The notes beneath the pieces were generated by a model. The model was given only the letters and a program-made list of their open reading frames with translations. It was not told the DNA's origin and did no database searches. From assembly GCA_019419555.1 (NCBI GenBank), contig DXZR01000025.1, positions 6,846-32,569 of the forward strand: a stretch of DNA of 25,724 nucleotides. Direction: 5' to 3'. How positions within the stretch are numbered: position 1 is the stretch's first letter; each line of letters starts with the position of its first letter. The position numbers and the translations under genes are program-made. The stretch is from Collinsella sp. (GTDB taxonomy: Bacteria; Actinomycetota; Coriobacteriia; Coriobacteriales; Coriobacteriaceae). Positions 23,950-25,724 of the stretch are shown here, piece by piece.

Positions 23950-24981
23950 ATGAACGACATTCTCGCAAGAAGAGCAAGACGAGCAACTGCGGGCATCGCC
24001 CTTTCCGCGGCACTTGTCGCGGGAATCGCCCCCGTAGCGGCGATCGCGGCAGAAACCAGCTCCCCCACCGGTGCAGTTGCCTTGCAAACGGAAGATGCGG
24101 CCGCCGCAAAAGAAAAAGCGTATGCAGCCATGCAGGAAGCGCTCAAAAACCTCGAAGCCGCAAAAAAGGCCGCGAGTTCCGAGAAAATTGCGCGCTTTAA
24201 TAATGACATTGCCCGTTTTCAAAAGTACCGCGACGAGATGTTGGCGCAAGCCGCCGAATCGAAAGAATCCCTTCCTGCCATGCAAGCGGACATCGATGCA
24301 GCCCAAGCCAAATACGACGAGGCTGGCAACCGGGTAAGCGAGCTCCAGGCAAAATTAGACAACAAACTTGAGGTGCTTAAGGCACTCGAAGCACTCGGCG
24401 ACGAGGAGCTTGTCAAAACTGTTAAACAGCAAATAAGGCAGTTGCAAAATGAGATCGTAGGGGCAAAAGCGTATGTAGATCATTGTGAAACGGAGCTTGA
24501 CGAGTTCCAGCGCCGCCTCAAAAGTCAGGAAAGACGAGTTAATGACTGTGAAAGTTCTGCAGAGAAATATAAAGCCAACATCGACCAGTTCATAGCCTGG
24601 CGAGATGCGCTCCTCGACAATTTGAAAAAGGCGCAAGCGGCCTATGACGACGCCTGCAAGGCCTACGAAGAGGCGAAAGCCGCAGCAGATAAGGCCACCT
24701 CGCCCGAGATAACGAAACCCACCGAGACAACGCCTCCCTCCGGCTCGGCGCAACCGGCCGAGACGGCACAGCCCGCCAGCTCGCCCGCGACCGGCAAAGA
24801 CGCCGCACCGAGCTCCGCCAAGCAGGCGAACTCGAGCAGCAGCAAGCAAGCGAATACGACCGCCGGCAAGCTCGCAAACACGGGCGACGCAGCGCCGAGC
24901 ACAATCGCACTCGCAGGAATCGCCGCCGCAGGCCTCGGAATAACCGCCGCAGCCACACGCCGCATCAGGAACTCAAAATAG
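23950..24981 (+). CDS. Coiled-coil surface protein with LANTG sorting signal
   Basis: A 343-residue secreted protein. The basic N-terminus (RRARRATAG) and hydrophobic stretch with AIAA make a signal peptide of about 35 residues. Residues about 50-255 are charged, helical and rich in Ala, Glu, Lys and Gln, reading as one long coiled coil (SELQAKLDNKLEVLKALEAL). A Pro/Thr/Ser/Ala linker (about 255-315) would span the cell wall. The C-terminus has LANTG, a hydrophobic segment and the basic tail RRIRNSK, the layout of a sortase substrate with A in place of P. GAGG lies 7 bases before ATG 23950. The middle is richer in AAA, GAA, AAT and ATT codons than the neighbours, suggesting a different origin or relaxed selection. 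I do not recognise the family. A strong terminator follows. Confidence 0.88.
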   Translation: MNDILARRARRATAGIALSAALVAGIAPVAAIAAETSSPTGAVALQTEDAAAAKEKAYAAMQEALKNLEAAKKAASSEKIARFNNDIARFQKYRDEMLAQAAESKESLPAMQADIDAAQAKYDEAGNRVSELQAKLDNKLEVLKALEALGDEELVKTVKQQIRQLQNEIVGAKAYVDHCETELDEFQRRLKSQERRVNDCESSAEKYKANIDQFIAWRDALLDNLKKAQAAYDDACKAYEEAKAAADKATSPEITKPTETTPPSGSAQPAETAQPASSPATGKDAAPSSAKQANSSSSKQANTTAGKLANTGDAAPSTIALAGIAAAGLGITAAATRRIRNSK

Positions 24982-25024
24982 CTGCCAGAGCATATCGTTC
25001 CCACCAATCTTCAAGCCCATAGAC

Positions 25025-25073
25025 AAAAGAGGCCCGTTTCCCCAACCAAACCCAGGGAAACGGGCCTCTTTTC
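25025..25073 (+). terminator. Strong terminator after the LANTG protein gene
   Basis: An 18-bp perfect stem (AAAAGAGGCCCGTTTCCC at 25025-25042 with 25055-25072) and a 12-base loop. It ends in CTCTTTTCTT, and its A-run mirrors this on the other strand, so it can terminate both ways. Confidence 0.9.
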
Positions 25074-25214
25074 TTACTTGTAAAAACAGATGGTAATGCC
25101 GCCGTCTCTTGAAGCGCGCAACTATCAATGCCCAGGCAACGCCAACAAGCAGCACAAAACACGGGATTCAATTCTTCAGATAAATGCGCCTTTACGGGTG
25201 ATTTTTGGACGAAG

Positions 25215-25311
25215 TGGCCCGGCCGGCGGCGAGATATTTGGTAGTCGAGCGATCCCGCAGGCGCAGCCGAGGACCAGCGAGACACCAAATATCTCGCCGC
25301 CGGCCGGGCCA
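25215..25311. repeat. 28-bp perfect inverted repeat downstream of the SRP RNA gene
   Basis: The arms 25215-25242 and 25284-25311 are perfect inverse complements over 28 bases (ends TGGCCCGGCC and GATATTTGGT), with a 41-base loop. It lies 13 bases past the SRP RNA terminator T-run. It has no T-run of its own and no coding content. Confidence 0.88.
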
Positions 25312-25323
25312 AATCGCGGCACC

Positions 25324-25343
25324 AAAAAGCGCCCGTGCGCTCG
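25324..25343 (-). terminator. Terminator of the SRP RNA gene
   Basis: On the minus strand AGCGC-ACGG-GCGCT is followed at once by TTTT. The left half of this stem is also part of the closing helix of the SRP RNA, so the two structures overlap. Confidence 0.65.
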
Positions 25344-25440
25344 ATGGATTCGGATGCCCGACAGAGGCTCCTTATGGCTGCTTCCTTCCGGACCTGACCA
25401 GATTCGGAACATGTCGTCATCCGAACCCATCGAACGCGCT
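25335..25440 (-). ncRNA. ffs: Small bacterial signal recognition particle RNA (4.5S type)
   Basis: On the minus strand the sequence holds the universal SRP core GGTCAGGTCCGGAAGGAAGC (near 25379-25398), which forms the GGAA-type apical loop and symmetric loop that bind the Ffh M domain. The flanks pair into one long helix: the 5' part (about 25418-25440, GTTCGATGGGTTCGGATG) matches the 3' part (25335-25356) almost perfectly, giving a rod-like RNA of roughly 100 bases without an Alu domain. This is the short SRP RNA that with Ffh and FtsY targets membrane proteins. A promoter lies at 25454-25482 and a terminator at 25324. The ends are estimated from the helix and the -10 position. Confidence 0.95.
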
Positions 25441-25453
25441 AAGCGCTCGGTAT

Positions 25454-25482
25454 ATCTTACCTGCTCCCGCCCGCCAGAGCAA
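25454..25482 (-). promoter_or_regulatory. Sigma-70-type promoter of the SRP RNA gene
   Basis: On the minus strand TTGCTC (25477-25482) and TAAGAT (25454-25459) are exactly 17 bases apart. Transcription would begin near 25447, a few bases before the SRP helix. Confidence 0.7.
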
Positions 25483-25491
25483 GCTAGCTAA

Positions 25492-25573
25492 TTTGGGACG
25501 GAGCTTTTTTGACTACTTTTGCAGCCCGATTGCCAGAGCAGCCAATGAGTAGTCAAAATAGTCCCATCCCAAA
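25492..25573. repeat. 26-base imperfect inverted repeat upstream of the SRP RNA promoter
   Basis: The arms 25492-25517 and 25548-25573 match as inverse complements at 22 of 26 positions (TTTGGGA and TTTTGACTACT ends shared), with a 30-base loop. It lies 9 bases upstream of the -35 box. On the plus strand the left arm ends in a T-run (GAGCTTTTTT). Confidence 0.75.
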
Positions 25574-25601
25574 ATGACCGGCTTGGTGCCGCACCACAGA
25601 A

Positions 25602-25724
25602 AGGGCCCATCTACTACGTTTAGGCCACAGGGGTCAACCATAGCCGACTTTTTCGAAAATCGGCAAGCTTTCTACCTGCACTGATAATTGTTCTCGGGGG
25701 AAGCGGGCACTGCGGGGCGCGGCA
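25602..25724 (+). repeat. Family B repeat copy 2 (cut by the window edge)
   Basis: ATCTACTACGTTTA (25609-25622) is identical to 3221-3234. Similarity continues in order: TCAACCAT against TCGACCAT, a central palindromic stretch (CCGACTTTTTCGAAAATCGG against TAATTTCGCGAAATTA) and TTCTCGG near the end. An inverted terminal copy, if present, lies beyond the window. Confidence 0.6.

Noticed and set aside
25215..25311. A tRNA or a classic intrinsic terminator
   Set aside because: There is no cloverleaf and no T-run; the stem is a 28-bp perfect rod.

Overview
The window looks like a chromosome segment of a GC-rich gut actinobacterium of the class Coriobacteriia, most like Collinsella. That placement is an inference from GC-rich third codon positions, the mixture of genes, and recognition of Collinsella-like intergenic palindromes; no search was run. 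There are thirteen intact protein genes, one gene cut by the left edge, and one RNA gene (SRP RNA). I see no tRNA, rRNA, CRISPR array or transposase.

Layout. 1-3035 (+): an SDR dehydrogenase (5' end outside the window), an OFA-type MFS carrier and a Gfo/Idh/MocA dehydrogenase form a likely uptake and oxidation operon for an unidentified small polyol, sugar or acid. 3447-5594 (+): tex, an RNA-binding transcription accessory protein. 5977-7702 (-): a transaldolase-family enzyme and a Cof-type HAD phosphatase. 7778-10345 (+): an RlmKL-type 23S rRNA methyltransferase whose RlmL half seems to have lost its catalytic motif. 10440-15188 (-): a potassium block holding the transporter kup, a 64-residue membrane protein, a shortened KdpD-like kinase and a KdpE-like regulator, with no kdpFABC in view. 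15347-16222 (-): a nitroreductase. 16436-18736 (+): an LtaS-family phosphoglycerol transferase. 19343-19894 (-): a flavodoxin resembling BilS. 20022-23738 (-): a translationally coupled heterodimeric ABC exporter pair with one degenerate ATP site. 23950-24981 (+): a coiled-coil surface protein with an LANTG sorting signal. About 25330-25447 (-): SRP RNA with a good promoter and terminator.

The most unusual content is between the genes. Nearly every gap carries long inverted repeats. Some are nested (a long outer stem around a small inner hairpin) between converging genes or just after a gene end. One small family of 3'-end hairpins keeps a constant core while its outer stem changes in a compensated way. 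Another family shares the 13-mer TCTACTACGTTTA and has terminal inverted repeats like a MITE. A 19-bp direct repeat duplicates the last bases of the transaldolase gene around a hairpin. No coding sequence in the window explains these elements.
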